Origin: Lates calcarifer
Lineage: Eukaryota; Chordata; Actinopteri; Centropomidae
NCBI RefSeq assembly: GCF_001640805.2
Contig: NC_066838.1
Coordinates: 6,404,601-6,468,600 of the forward strand
Direction: 5' to 3'
Length of the DNA stretch: 64,000 nt
Shown: piece after piece, positions 38,507 to 51,463 of the stretch
Position numbering within the stretch: the first letter of the stretch is position 1
Layout: the number at the start of each line of letters is the position of its first letter
The notes under the pieces: model-generated
Databases searched by the model: none
Seen by the model: the letters and a program-made list of their open reading frames with translations, nothing else
What the model was told of the DNA's origin: nothing
Made by a program: the position numbers and the translations under genes

Positions 38507-39439
38507 GCTCATTGACATCCTCAATTCAAACAGGATCTGATGCCAGTCACTACACCCGAACATTGTGTCCATTCACCAATGAGGCTCCAAAACTTTACAC
38601 CAGGCCTGACCTTCAGTAAAAAAAATTAAAAACAAAAAATTCCCCCCGAGCTTCTCCAATCACCACAGTGAAAGAGTCTCTGCATACACTTCTGAGAACT
38701 CTGAGAAGTCTCAAGTGAGCAGCATGGTACACCATCGGCATTGAATTTTCACTGCAGCTAAATTCATGGACACATCATAGAAGAAAACCCTGAAAGGAAC
38801 AGTTATGAACAGGGTAGTGGAATATTCATTGAACTACTTTACCTTTTGTTTTTTGTTTTCTTGTTAGCCACCATTCAGTCTGCAGGGGGCAGCTCTTGAA
38901 GATTTTTGGTACCTTTGTAGCTTGATTAAGACTTTGTCAGAAGGTCTTTCAAAAGTCAGCCCCTTCATCTTCTTTACTGTCACTGCTATGAAGCTGTCCA
39001 GGGTTATATTCCAGCCAAGTTTCTTTAATGACAGTTCGCTGCTGAAGAGTCGTGGCTTTACTGAGATTGAGCCAGGCCGTGTTGTCCATTGGATTCTAGC
39101 CTTTTAACACCTTTCTCTCATTTGGCTGGGTGAAACTTTATGAGGCCAGAGCCAAAATCTCTACATACGCAGTGTGGCTAATGTGGATGTGAAAAAGCAT
39201 GAACGTCTATGGGAATGTCACAGAAGAGACGACACAGATGAGCTGAGCCTCAGTGAATGAAGGTCATGATGGTAACGTGGACATTTTGGATGACTTAGCT
39301 TATAACTTATGTTTTTTATGTGGTGCCAACATAGACTAGAAGAGTAGTTTTTGTCAATGAACCTCACACATCTTGTACACACCACTGGGAGCATTTAGCA
39401 GATGTGGACCCCTGGCTCATTTTAATGGTCCATACTTCA

Positions 39440-39440
<1 letters not shown>

Positions 39441-39477
<37 letters not shown>

Positions 39478-39484
39478 CGTGTGT
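39441..39484 (+). repeat. GT microsatellite in 3' UTR exon
   Basis: A GT run with a short GCGCGC interruption near its 3' end lies inside the candidate tafa5 3' UTR. Confidence 0.9.
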
Positions 39485-39797
39485 TGGACATGCAGAGATA
39501 CACTGTGAAATAAGTCATATCCGATGCATTAATCATTCTCTTGTATATTTTGGGGACACGCCCAGACCAGACCTCACCATCTGGCAAAAAGAAGCATTTG
39601 TGATTTTACAGATGTTGGATTTCATTTGAATCGCAGATACGCAAATGAATCCTGTGTTTGCCTTTTCTTTTTCTTTCTTGTCTTTTCTTTAGTATATAGA
39701 GATATTTATATTGGGGAAAATATTATTGAAACTGGGGAAAGATCTAAAGTATGTCACATAAGTTAAATTCTGTAATTAAAAAATCAATTTATGTGTG

Positions 39798-39803
39798 ATT
39801 AAA
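39798..39803 (+). terminator. candidate proximal poly(A) signal ATTAAA
   Basis: The common variant hexamer ATTAAA lies in the sequence GTGATTAAATGTATTT, about 1.3 kb into the candidate terminal exon. Its use would give a shorter 3' UTR that excludes the Pumilio-type site at 39915. Confidence 0.35.
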
Positions 39804-40043
39804 TGTATTTCAGAATCCTTGTCTAAATTGACTATATTTTGATATGAAATGTTTTGGCCAGCTGGAAGTGTTATTTGCTGATTTCAGACGCTTGATATAT
39901 TTAAAGTTATATTGTGTATATATACATATATATTCAGTTAATCTATTTTATGTTCTGTGGATCTCATTCCAAGAGAAGGTGAAGAAAAGGAGGAGCACAA
40001 GAGTACAAGAGGTGGAGTGAAATATTTCAACAACACAGAAGAA

Positions 40044-40049
40044 AATAAA
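40044..40049 (+). terminator. candidate distal poly(A) signal AATAAA
   Basis: A canonical AATAAA lies in an A-rich stretch. It is followed within 40-100 nt by GT-rich sequence (for example around 40097-40170), as is usual for cleavage and polyadenylation. Confidence 0.4.
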
Positions 40050-40279
40050 ACACAGTCCAAGTACCACAATACCACAAGCTACAGTAATCTAACAGAGGTA
40101 ATGTTTGCTGCAGGGTGATTTCATATTGTACAGGTGTTCCTGTTAATGTGTCTGCTCCCTGTTTTGTTTTTTAATTTTATTTCTTTGTTCTAAAAAAAAA
40201 TCTGTACATCTCCATCTTAATGTATGCATTTTAGGATATAAAGAGAGCGACCGCTCCTGGAGCTGTGGAGTGTGTATTT

Positions 40280-40280
<1 letters not shown>

Positions 40281-40322
<42 letters not shown>
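40281..40322 (+). repeat. GT microsatellite, 21 units
   Basis: An uninterrupted GT run lies just downstream of the candidate tafa5 poly(A) site. Confidence 0.95.
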
Positions 40323-40326
<4 letters not shown>

Positions 40327-42935
40327 CAGGTTAAAAGTGGTTTGTGTAGTGAAAAAATACCAATTTCCACCTGATCCCTTACCTTTGATTTCATGCTGCC
40401 TCCATTTATCGCCTCTTTGGTTTCCACTCACCTTAAATAAATCGTCCCTTTGATTTGACTCATTGTCAACGCAGGAACTGCTGCTGCAGTCCCTCTCAGC
40501 CGGTCAATGGCTGCTAGAGTTTTTAGTGAAATCTGAAAAAGAACAAATTTCTGGACCTCCTCCTCTAAATGTCAGAACAGTAGGTAGGCAGTCAGCACAA
40601 TTAAGTTTTCTATATTAGCACTGAGCCGCTAACACTGGAGCTCTGACACAGTGTGGTGGAGGGACTATCTAAGACCCCAAGCTGAGAGAATGTTCTCAAA
40701 TTGACAGGACTATATATGCCTTTAGTGTTCCTCAGATGTCTATATATAAATGTTTTGTCCTTTTATTTCACACTGTCCTTGTTTTGATAGAGGTATTGGG
40801 TGAAAACTACAAAACTGCAGGCCAATTATTTCCCAAACATGAAACTCAACACAAACAACACAAACATGAAAGCAACAGTATCTGAGACAAAAGTTTTCTT
40901 GTGCAGGTTAAAATGAAATTTAGGCCCATGTACATCATGTATTATAATGCATAGTGCATTAAAACAGCAGCATATTGCTTTACAAACGTTGTCATAACCT
41001 TCATGTGAGGGATGATTGACAGTGGGATGTGTGGTAATTAAAGAATAATGCACAGTGTGATGTACTTTTTTTCATAACTGCACAGAGCATCATGATTTTT
41101 CCATCTAATAACACGAACAATTAAAAAAGTACACTTAATTATTTATTCAGTATTCTTGTATTGCTACAGTCTTGGAGTAAAACTTATTTTGAAACTCCAA
41201 CAATGAGGAGAAACCATTATGGACATGTATGAGGATTGTTATATGACAATAACATACACACCCACACTAATCAAAAGACAATATTTTCCATTGCAATTAA
41301 ATGTTTTAATGTTACAGTGTTATGATGTTTCATAATGATTTCAGTTTTGTACAAAGACAAGTGTCACAGTTGCTGATAGTCACTCAACCCAGCACAACCA
41401 CCAAACATTTTCACTAATTCCTTATTTAACAGGTCCCTAAATGACTAATAATGACAATTTAACTATGATAATTTCCGTACATTTAAGTATCTATGGAGAA
41501 TTTAAATCAAAGAAACCCCTCTTGAAACCGAAATATAAATAACTAAACTCTAATAACTGTCTCAGAACATTTAGTACCAAATAACATAGTTCTTTCCAGG
41601 AAACCTCCAAGAAATCCCTCGTCTTTACAACATAGCAGAAATAGGTAATGTTTGCTTAAAGAAAGGTAAAAATGTAACATACACTATAATGAAGAATACT
41701 GTGTGTTCCAGTTGGCTGTAGAAAGAAGAGACGTGTGGTTTCTGTGGCTGCTGCCGAGCCAGTATTCCCACTCAACTCCCACTCAGTCAGAGATGTTCTT
41801 TCAACGAGGCCCTGCTGCTGCTTCCCTCCATTTTGAATGTCTGTCTGGCTGTCTCAGGGTTCTGAATGTGGGCTGCTGTCAGGATCAACAAATGGTGCAG
41901 CATTGGTATCCTGCCCCCTGCCATTTCTGGTACAGTACAGTGTGTTCGCTGGATATCAGGAAACCCTTACTTTACCAGAAACAGACAATGAGCTGTCATG
42001 AAGCTGCTGTGGTCTGCTATAAACACTATTCTGGCTGCAGGGAGGACCATAATGTTTATCAAACCTTATAATCTTCAATGCAAAAATTAATGAGCGTGTA
42101 CAGTCATGATATTTGATGTAATGATCATTCTTTAATTGGCTTAGCACATTTGTTAGAGGAGAAAACTGTAAAAGGTTGTAGAAAGTCTTGTGATGACATC
42201 AGACATTGCAGATATAGACTTCATAGAAAATGACATTCCTACACAGATCACCAATTACTGCTTGCACCTGGAAATGTGTCCAGTAATTGATAAATAAAAC
42301 AACCATGGTATAATGGTGGAGCAGGAACAGAGGAGCTTTATTTCTGAGCTACACACCTGTTCATAAATTATCAGCTCCAGTCTCAGATAGTAACAACCAT
42401 CCTGCAACATCACAACATCTGACCCTTCATACAGGCTGTTTCTCTGCATTCAGAAAGAAACAACTGTGCCTGCATTCGTCAGATATATATCCCCCTTCAT
42501 CAATAAAACCTCCTGGTGCAGGATGAACACGTGTGTCTCTCAGCGTTGTACTGAGTCGTCTCTGTCCACAATAGATCCCTGGCCAAGCCTAATGAGACAC
42601 AAACACACCCCAGAGGCTCAGACTGACTTGCTAAACACAGCATAGTTGAATAGCGCAGCGGTGTAGCGAATTAGCATTTATGCCCACATAAAAATCCATT
42701 TACTGATCCATTAGCTTAGCATAGTGCTAATGAGTTGGCGGTGATGACTCGCAAGGGACTCTGGTTAGCGAGCGAATCGTCATTAAAGGTAGACACTCAC
42801 AAGGCAACAACTTCATACATGCACAGAGGACATTTCCAGGTCTAGTAGTGAGACTTAGCATTGACTTAACTTTCCATGTGTATCATTGCTATGTTTTTCA
42901 TTACGTTCAGTTTTGCCTTCTCAAATGTTGCCCAG

Positions 42936-43096
42936 ATACCTGCATTTTTGGTCTGTGGGGAAAGGAAGCGCTGCCGTCAAAGGAAATCTGTTGCACTATC
43001 CCTCAAACTAACGACGAGGAGGTGGCTGAACTGAACAATTACAACCTGTCCCAGATAAGCAGAGCAGCACCAGCTGCAGAAAACCCTTCATACATG
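42936..43096 (+). other. exon-like open segment, unknown
   Basis: A possible acceptor (pyrimidine-rich, ending GCCCAG at 42935) and a consensus GTAAGT donor at 43097 bound 161 nt. One frame is fully open and continues past both ends of the segment. The translation includes KEICCTIPQTNDEEVAELNN and ends NPSYM, which I do not recognise. The segment is less AT-rich than its flanks. It could be an exon of an unrecognised gene or a non-coding RNA, or a chance open frame. No partner exon was found nearby. Confidence 0.2.
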
Positions 43097-44017
43097 GTAA
43101 GTGAAAAGAACATAATCAAAGGTATCAATGCACTGAGCCCTAAACAGCTTATATCGACTGAGAGATTTCTGGAGAGATTTCTCACTTTTATTTTCTTGGC
43201 CTTTACTCTCTATTATTACAACAGACACTTCAATGTCAAATTCAGACCTGCTTAGCTGAGGTATGTGTGGTGTGGTACCACACTGCACCCACTTGACACC
43301 GATGAATGTGAAAAGCAGACATGCAGCTGAATTAAATGTCACTCAGACCCCTGACTGATTTCCTATGAGGAGAGAAGCAGGCAGAATGATATCAGCGTCA
43401 TCTGAACACGTTTCCTCGCTGCCAAAGCCACTCAGTCTGAGGCCCTTTGTGGTGCCTCCACACTGAAGGGGAGTCAGCTCCAGTGGGGGTGGTGGGGTGG
43501 TAAAGGTATAAAATGGTCGTTTTGCTAGAGCAACACAAGCTAATTTATCATTCTCCAGGGGTCAGGCGACGCTCCCTTGGTTGTGAATTTTAATGTTGTT
43601 TTTTATGGGTCTTAATAAACTCTATTTTGCTGCGAGCGTTTATGCAGAAGAGCACAACATCCTTCACTCGGCTCATTTAGTGAGTCAAGGAGAGAGGGGC
43701 CAGAGCCAAATTTAACCAATGGAGTCATCATTTTCTTACACTAATGGGACACAGTGAGGTGAAATATTGAAGGTATCGGAAAAGTTATGGCAGTCATTCA
43801 CGTGTTTTTTTGCAGATTTGTGCATGCTAGATGGTATGACTCATTACTCAGAGGCAATATTTGAACAGTAATGTTAATACTTTGCTCAAAATCATTAGAT
43901 CATCTTGCTAGCATTATATATCCTCTTAGAATTAGGTTGAATCTGTTGCATAATCACTTTATCTGCATGTCCAATGCTGGCCATATTAGCAGCATGGTTC
44001 CATGGATACCAGTGTTA

Positions 44018-44330
44018 GTTGATCCAACACTTTGGTCCAGACTGAAAGATCTTGATAACTGTTGAGATCTTCATGGTCCGTTGATATTTTTGGCTTTTAG
44101 GGACAGAGACTCACATCCCTTGTTTATCTGCAGCTTCAGTGATCATTGGATTTTTCCTGTAGCGCCATCATCAAGTCAAAATTTTAATTTGTCCCACTCT
44201 TTGGTTTATGACCATATTCCTATAATTCCTATAATTTAGCAGTTTATCACAAGACAAAGAAACTGGTGTTGGAGCAGCTGCCCAAAACTAATGGTGAATT
44301 GTTCCTCTAAGTGTCAGGACAGGCTCTTGG
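44018..44330 (-). repeat. dispersed teleost repeat (CATGGCAATCCATCC type), reverse copy
   Basis: AACACTTTGGTCCAGACTGAA, GTTGATATTTTTGGCTTTTA, TAGCGCCATCATCAAGTCAA and ACTCTTTGGTTTATGACCA are reverse-strand blocks of the family seen forward at 51728 and 57690. The central CCATCC block is degraded in this copy. Confidence 0.6.
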
Positions 44331-45059
44331 ACCAAACTGAGGAGGGGAAGTCAGGGGTCACATTTTGCCATTGACCCATTTATGCAGCAGGAAATTCACT
44401 GTGATGAGGGTATAGATCTCCATGCAGGCCTACTGACTTGTTTATCGAATTTTAAAAGGTTAAGTGGCACCATTTAACACCAGGGTCAGTTAATCACATG
44501 ACTGCTTCCTGCCGCATTTGTCTCACTGATCCCCAGCCCTGCATGCAGACCATTAACAGGCCTACTGCTGAGGACTCGGCTGTCTATTTGAACGCTTATT
44601 GCCTTTGGACTCAGCAGCAGCTACTCATCCCTGGGACCCACACAAAGAGAACATCCAGATGTCACGGAGGACGCTGCGTACTCATGTAAGGAAAAGGACA
44701 AATATACATTTTATTAGGGCAGCAAGAAAGAGAGACACAGTGGGCTCAAAGTCAAGCACACAGCCTCATTAAACATCAACAGAAACACAGTATTCTCTAT
44801 TCAAGGACAGCATTCAATCAAATGTATTTCTTCTGACAAAATGAAAGATAATACGTGTATTATGAATAAAGTAAAATAAACAGCACTGGAGCTCCAGCAT
44901 GTACATTGACTGTGTGAATGTGTTATTGATGAAGAAGTGGAGGGCAAAGCATCCTCAGGGAATAAGGCTGGCGATATTCTATGTTTTTCAGTTTGTCAAC
45001 AAATCCCATGAAAAGACCTAAACCAATACTGAATTGATCTGACTAACAAGCATTGTTTT

Positions 45060-45265
45060 TGTAGCCTGGTCTCATTCCTCTGTGCCATAGAGCTCCATTG
45101 TTGTTGTTCCTATGTTGTTGTATTTTATTTAGATTCAGTCCAACACATACCAACTCACTAGAATAAATATTCTCTAGAGAAAAACATTTGTGCATTAATC
45201 TGTGGCTGAAAATAGTCCCTAACAAATCCACTATTCACTCCTATTCCAGTATATTTAAAAAAAGA
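45060..45265 (+). repeat. dispersed repeat pair, copy 2 (AGAGCTCCATT type)
   Basis: It carries AGAGCTCCATTGTTGT and, downstream, AAAATAGTCCCTAACAAATC with CACTATTCACTCCTATTCC, which align with the blocks at 29715-29985. It lies in the gene-free region. Confidence 0.55.
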
Positions 45266-45958
45266 GAATACAGTGCCCAGCTGTTAGAAGAAGTTTCTTA
45301 GACTTCTTGCAAATGAAACAGTATATTTGTGACCTGTTTTATGATTCATGTCTTCAGTAGGAACAAACTGATTTAAATAGTGTGCCACAGACAATGCAGA
45401 GAAATCATAATTATTGACAGACAGACTAATGTGGTTTTTGTCTTTTCATGGCATTTAGAAAAAAGGAAAGTCACAGAATAACACCAGCCTTAAATTTTTA
45501 CTCTCCTTATAAACCTTAATATCTCTAGAGTCCTCTTTAAAGACAGACATCATAAATTAATGCTTTTCTGAATATACTATGATTAGACTCCATCCTACTG
45601 CTCTGTAGACTTATGATTATCAATGATTAAAGCCCTTTATTATTATTTTTTTACCATTTAATAACTGCTTATAGCTCACAGCTTTGACCTGCTGTGGACG
45701 TGCTGTAATCATAAAACATTCTCCTGCATTTTCTCTGAACCAGAAAGAATGCAATTAATAATAAAAATCTTTATTGTTCATGTAATTATTGTCAGTAAAT
45801 ATCGAAAAACCAGAACCTGTCTATCCATTCAGACTTAGCGCCTCAGTGTTATGACGGGTGATTAAGCACGATCCATATTTGCTCAACAGGACAGACTCAC
45901 TTTTCCATGCCTGCAACCAAAGAAATGAGATATCCTCAACTGTGAAATATGTAAAAGT

Positions 45959-45973
45959 AAAAAAAAAAAAAAA
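45959..45973 (+). repeat. poly(A) run, 15 nt
   Basis: Fifteen A residues. The flanking sequence does not show a recognised retroelement. Confidence 0.8.
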
Positions 45974-46123
45974 CGTCTGTCATTGCAGGCAGTCTGTCAT
46001 TGCCAGTCTTGATTAGCTCAAACTCTGCTGAGCTCAGTGTACTGTCCCGACCCTCCTGACTCGAAGACGAGGTCCTCTGGGTTTTCACTGTGACAGATTG
46101 AGGGTGTCAGGAGGGACTCCCAA

Positions 46124-46330
46124 GGGTGCGTGTGTGTGTTTGTGTGGGAGTGTGCGCATTTATGTATGCGTGTGGTGTCCGTTTAAGTGTGTGTACATGC
46201 ATTTGCCTTTGTGCATCAGTGCATGATCTAATGCGTGTTCATTTGTGTGTATGTGTTTACTTGCTGCTCATGTACTGTAAGTGTGTGTGCATGCACTTGC
46301 TTCAATGTGTGTGTGTGTGTGTGCTTGTGC
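46124..46330 (+). repeat. degenerate GT-rich tract
   Basis: About 200 nt is dominated by GTGTGT, GTGCAT and TGTATG units, with one clean GT run near 46306-46321. It looks like a decayed GT microsatellite. Confidence 0.75.
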
Positions 46331-48405
46331 ATGTGTGTACTTGGAGGCTGAGTGTGCCAGGGCCAAAATTTCGTCTGTGAATCACATGTCTCCCATCAGT
46401 CTGACAGCATTAAGCCAAGCCCAATCAATACCCCGAGGGCCTCCAATCCCAGCAACTGGACGACAGAGAGAGAGACAGACACACTAGAGGGTGACTGAGA
46501 AAGGGTGAGATGGGGAGACAAAGAAAGTGTGATGGAGAAATCACTTGTAAACTGATGAATAAGAGCTCTGGTTCCAAGGCTATGTTTACATTGCAGCTAA
46601 AGTGTCCCTTGTCTCATTTTTGTCCTCACATTTGCCTCACAGTCTGATATTTTCTACATCTTAATTGCCAAAAACATGAAATGACATTTCCATCCTGACA
46701 ACAGGAATGTGTGGTTTATCTTTCATGCTGTTTCATCTCAACACAACACTGTGCTCAGCAGAGATTTCTTTCATTTTAAGGACATTTTTAGGTATCACAT
46801 ACCAATGAATGGCTGATGATTTAAAAGTAACTCAGACTGGCAATAACATCACAGTTTTTTCTTTCCTTTTTTTTTCCTAGGCTTTTGTTAAAAATGAAAA
46901 ATCACATTCAGCACTCTGATGGAACTGGTAGATAGGACCCAGGTGCAGACAAGAAGCAGATAGTTGCAGAAACAGACAACAGTCGACGTGGGAAAACTCT
47001 GACAACTGACAGAAAAATGTGTTGAAAAAACATGAGAATGTGTTATATAGACAGGATAACAGAAAAACTATACTGTTCACATCTCAACAGAGCAACACAG
47101 ACAGTGAATAGAGAAGGCCTACAAAATGTTGCATATTTATGTGTGGAGTAATAGAGCCAGGAGTTCTGCTCATCCCAGCTGTGATTAAAGTTCCTCTGCT
47201 GGTTGAGGTATTGTTGCAGGGGGGGAACTTTATCAAACCTGGGTGCTGGTGCCCTCCCTCAGGGTACGCCACTAACAGTGCTGATAGGAGGGAGTAGCAC
47301 TGAAGGAGCAACTATCTTGGTCACCCACCTCTGTTGTAACTCTCTCTCTCTGTGCTTGCCTTATTTTAACTACCCTCTGGTTTCTCTTGGTGAGGTTGTT
47401 TGAAAATGAAACAGTGCATTTTAATCACGCTGCTAGCATACCAAAGCAAACTCAACAGTTTATTTAAGGAAATTGGATTCACACAAGTGGACATGTTTCT
47501 ACCTGAAAATGTAAAGTTTAAAGTTCAAATAATTTCAATTTGAGTTGCGCAGAAAGTTGAGCTGTCACACAAACACACAGTTATATGCACTGCAGTAGGC
47601 TAGAGCTAATGTCTGTAGCGTTTGGCTGTTTGTGATGAATTAAACACAAACTGCACAAACAGTCCAGTGGTGAACTTTGCAAGATTAAAGAGAGGTGACT
47701 CAACAGGTGGCTATTGTCTAAAAATAGACTGTACACCACCTGCTAAACAGCAGACAGCAGACAGACATAGTTGGTGACTGGCTTGTGAACATAGTGAAGC
47801 ACTAAGCAACGAAAGATTCAGAAATTTCCCTCAGGAATTTGTAAAGACCAAAACATAGATAAAAGAAGAGAAATATTAGACTTGCATTTGCCACGAGGAC
47901 AAACACACCATTTAAATGATATGCTAATGATTCTCCATATCTCCTGGATGTGTAAATAGGCTGTTTGCCAAAAAGTTTGTCATATAAAAGTGGAAATCAT
48001 AGAGGAAGATCATAATATGTCAGTGTGGCCAAAGTGGCCAAAAGATCAGTTATTAAATGTGGCTCTCACAGCAGCTTGGTGAAGCCTGTATTAGCATCAA
48101 TGACTGTGGCCATGAACAGAATGCAAGAAATTATCCGTATTATCAAAAAGCAGGAGAAGCAAAAGAAAGTTTTGAAATGCATCCACATCTAGTACAGACA
48201 GGTCAATGAAACAAATAACATAGTGAAAAAGAAAAAGACTCAAATCTAATGTGCTGAAATGATAAAAGGAAACTTTCACCTCTCACCTACTACTGTAGAT
48301 ACTAAAAGTCAATTAAAAACGAAAAAAGTATGATGAGACATCGATCAGTTCAGACTGGGATTAAATTAATAGTTTAATCAACAGACAAATCAAAGAAATG
48401 GTGGC

Positions 48406-48458
<53 letters not shown>

Positions 48459-48480
48459 AGATAGATAGATAGATAGATAG
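48406..48480 (+). repeat. GATA microsatellite
   Basis: About 18 GATA units with one interruption (AGAAG near 48459). Confidence 0.95.
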
Positions 48481-49009
48481 CGAAAGAAGGGGAGAGAGAA
48501 GAACAGATAAAGCATGTTTTGCTCTGTGTCCCCTGGGGGGGGATTGTCATGTCCAGATGGCTCATTGGAAAGTATCCTCCCCCCTCATACACAAGAGTCC
48601 TGTCTCTCATGCAACACAGACGGCTTGTTATCCCTCACTGTTCCTCCATACTGTGGTCTGTGCTCTTCGGTCTACATGAGTCTCTGATGCTGTCCTCAGC
48701 TCTTTGCTCTAAACTTATGTCAGTGGCTGTTTTTTTATCGAGTCCCTGCTCCCAACCAGAACAGCAACCAAAGAACTTTGGTGTGCTGATCAATTATACA
48801 GTATGTTTCAGTACAATCATCTGAAACATATTAGTCTGCATATGTCTGCAAGTCTGTGCAAACAATAAGAAGAATAATATTCATCGTTTGCTTCACAAAT
48901 GCCGGGTTTTTTTTTTTTCCATTTACTATCAGGAGGTGCACATTGTGGATAAAAATTTTAATTCATTTCATTCTTCTGTTTATAAAAAGTCCCAGTCAGC
49001 AGTGTTGCT

Positions 49010-49440
49010 TTTTGCCCGGGTTTTTAATGTGTGCCTCTTTGGCATGCAAATCAATGAGTTAGCAAAGCGGTGATTGGAATTCCACACATGTGGGCATTTG
49101 ATCGGAATTTGCACCAAGATCCATGGGGCAAGTCGATCAAGGGTAATTCACTATGAAATATCCAGAGTTACGCTTCGGCGGGCGCATCTGGCTCCAGCCA
49201 TTCATTTTGTTTAGCCATTCCAATGTGGCAATCAAAATGAATTAGCATGACAATTTTATTTCTGAAAAGGCTTAGGGTGGCCCATTTTATTGATGAATTT
49301 CAATAAGGGCTTGACAAAAGGTCCTTTGAAATTGACTGCCCCCCTCTTCCACTTGACCTTCAGGTATCTGTGTCTCTTCTGTGTATGAATGTGGGCACCA
49401 TAAATGTCCATATCAGCCATGATCATTTTATATTACTGTC
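49010..49440. promoter_or_regulatory. possible conserved enhancer-like element
   Basis: A perfect POU octamer ATGCAAAT lies at 49044-49051. Downstream sequence is unique-looking, free of repeats and rich in homeodomain-type cores (GAATTAGCAT, TTTTATTGATGAAT). Such composition is typical of developmental non-coding elements, but I cannot test conservation here. Confidence 0.25.
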
Positions 49441-50334
49441 CAGAGCTGTACTGGTCAGGGCTTGAGAAGGTAAGCACTCGAAGTGATGAAAAGGTCTGAA
49501 TAGATGATGATGATAGTCATAAATCTCCCAATGTGTTGTGTTAGAAAGTGGCACAGCTCATTCTAATCTTTGCCTCAATTTGTCTGTGGGTTTAATATAT
49601 TGTAATTTGGATGATTAATGGTTAGTTTTCAGCAGTATTAAAAGTGATATAGCTAAATGGAATATCAGTTCTGGTTGTGCTGTAAGATTTAATATTGTTC
49701 TGGTCTGGATGGAGTACATTGTGTAACAAGATTTGAGCCAAAGAAGATAATGCAACCTGCTGAGACTGTCATAGTCCAGGGGTTTACAAATGTTTTATGT
49801 ACTGGGAACACAAACAGACATTTACACAGTGTTTTGTTTAGTTTTCTATTTTCTTCATAAAGAACATGGGCTGTTGTGTTTGCGTATAAAGCCCACAGAG
49901 ACGTGACACCTATTACTGTATGAGGTAGGAGGTGTTTACTGGGGGTCCCAAAGAGCCACTAGTTAAATTTTTAATTGTACAACTTTCTTTACTTTATGTG
50001 GAAGAGAACAGAGGAGGAGCTGCAACAAATCTCACAGGGTTCTGTTTCATTCCTTCCAAAAAAACCCAAATATACACCCAAAGATAATGTGGTGGGATGA
50101 CTTTTATTTGCTGGCTTCCCAGTGTGGAGTGAAAAAATATTTACAGTGGGAAAAAAATCCCAAACAATTCAAAAACCACAAGAGTCTAAAAATATCAGAG
50201 TTCTTCAATAACTCGCAAGAAGAAAATAAATATATAAAAAAACATTTATTTTCCAATTAAGGTGAGCAACATGTTGCTTTACAAGAGGGAACAGGACCAA
50301 TACATGAGGTGTGTGTGTGTGTAGTGTCCTCTCT

Positions 50335-50600
50335 TAACTAATGCTTAAACAACTGGTTGATTCATCAGTTTGTTAAATGACACAAAATGTATTAATAACA
50401 ATTGTTTTTTAAAGCCAAAATGTCAAATCATTGCAGGCTCTAAATCTAATGTGAGGATTTGGTGGTGTTGGTTTATTTTTATTTTTTTTGTGTGTGTTTG
50501 TTTTTTGTTTGTTTTTTGAGGTTTTATATTATATATTGGTTGAATGTTTTTGGGTTTTGAAATTTCACTGTTTTCAGACAGGTCATAAACTAAATAAGTA
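50335..50600 (+). repeat. dispersed teleost repeat (TAATCGATTA type), copy 3, degraded
   Basis: Blocks TTTAAAGCCAAAATGTCAAA, AATGTGAGGATTTGGTGGTG and GAATGTTTTTGGGTTTTGAA follow the order of the family seen at 2975 and 3885. A T/G-rich expansion near 50475-50520 interrupts it. Confidence 0.45.
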
Positions 50601-51463
50601 GGTCAGTTTATAAAGTATGTGAGAAAGCCATGCTAGCGCTCTAGCCTTTGCTAATTAACTAAACACAAATTTGGTAATAAACCAGTATTGGACAAACTGA
50701 AATTTACCTGATGGTGGTACTAAGTCAAAAGTCAAAGGATTTATCCTGACTGTAAATCATTTTAAGCCATTTTGAATGAAAAACAAAGAAAACATGTGAG
50801 CTAATCGAATTGGCAACAAATAGCTCCAAGTCAATTCATGAGTCTGTAAGACTGAGTAAAGTATACTCAACATTGAGAAAGCAAGTTCAATAAACTTAAT
50901 AAAGTTAAATCAACAATCTTTCAGTCTCACTGGCAACTGTTAGTTCAAAGAATCAGTTTCTCATTTGACATGAGGAGCTGCTTTGTACCAGTCAAGAAGC
51001 CTTGGACGTTATTCTTGTGCTGACTGGTGCAAAGCAGCTTCAACAAGAGTGACTTTGTTAAGGTATAAGTGTATGGGGGCCTGAACTAATTCATTACTAA
51101 ACCTTCATCATGGTTTGTATTGTGGAGACTACCGCAGCTAATCTAAGTATGTGCTGAAGACAGTTTCCATCATATCTGTTTTCTTCAAACTACAAAGAGA
51201 TGGCTCTCTGGAGAGTTTTCAATCAAAGCTGCATGCTGGGAAGTCTGCCAATTCTGATGATGTTTCATAAGAAAATTTAATTTAATAAGTTGAGTGAACT
51301 CTCAGCAGTTCATTCATTCAACTCATTATTTCTTCAGTTCTGAAGTGGTCTGAAAATTAAAATTAGAAATTTTAAGCTGAATTAACTTGAAATTTTTAAA
51401 GTTTAGACATTTATTTTTTGCATCAAGTTAATGAGAAATGATTAACAGATTCCACTAAAGACA

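Larger units (their letters stand above)
1..40070 (+). other. tafa5: tafa5 locus, 3' part (partial gene span)
   Basis: This span joins three coding exons and a 3' UTR exon that fit together in order, strand and splice phase. The gene encodes a TAFA (FAM19A) family secreted protein, small and cysteine-rich, mostly expressed in brain; family knowledge describes TAFA5 as a neurokine-like ligand. The 5' limit is the window edge, because no signal-peptide exon was found in the first 10.3 kb. The 3' limit is set by a candidate AATAAA at 40044. Visible introns are about 11.8, 13.9 and 2.2 kb, with more than 10 kb of the upstream intron. Teleosts often keep duplicate copies of such genes, and I cannot say which tafa5 paralogue this is. 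Confidence 0.85.
38507..40070 (+). other. tafa5: tafa5 3' UTR terminal exon (candidate)
   Basis: A very strong acceptor (long T/C tract ending CAACAG at 38506) precedes sequence without a convincing reading frame, as expected for a terminal 3' UTR exon after the stop at 36273. It holds a GT microsatellite at 39441-39484 and a Pumilio-type TGTATATA at 39915-39922. Candidate poly(A) signals are ATTAAA at 39798 and AATAAA at 40044. The end is placed 20-25 nt past the second signal; GT-rich sequence follows, which fits a downstream element. A third AATAAA at 40436 would lengthen the exon. Transcript data are needed to choose between them. Confidence 0.5.
40071..44015. other. gene-free stretch downstream of tafa5
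   Basis: Apart from the GT run at 40281 and the exon-like segment at 42936-43096, nothing was recognised. The sequence is AT-rich with short random open frames. Confidence 0.6.
44331..51463. other. gene-free stretch with repeats
   Basis: No gene was recognised. It contains the dispersed repeat at 45060, an A15 run (45959-45973), a GT-rich imperfect tract (46124-46330), a GATA array (48406-48480), a possible enhancer segment (49010-49440) and a degraded dispersed repeat (50335-50600). Confidence 0.6.

Noticed and set aside
39441..40427. Open frames of repeated Cys-Val or Thr-His
   Set aside because: They are GT/CA microsatellites read in frame.
48374..48610. Minus-strand frame rich in SIYL repeats
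   Set aside because: It is the GATA array read in frame.
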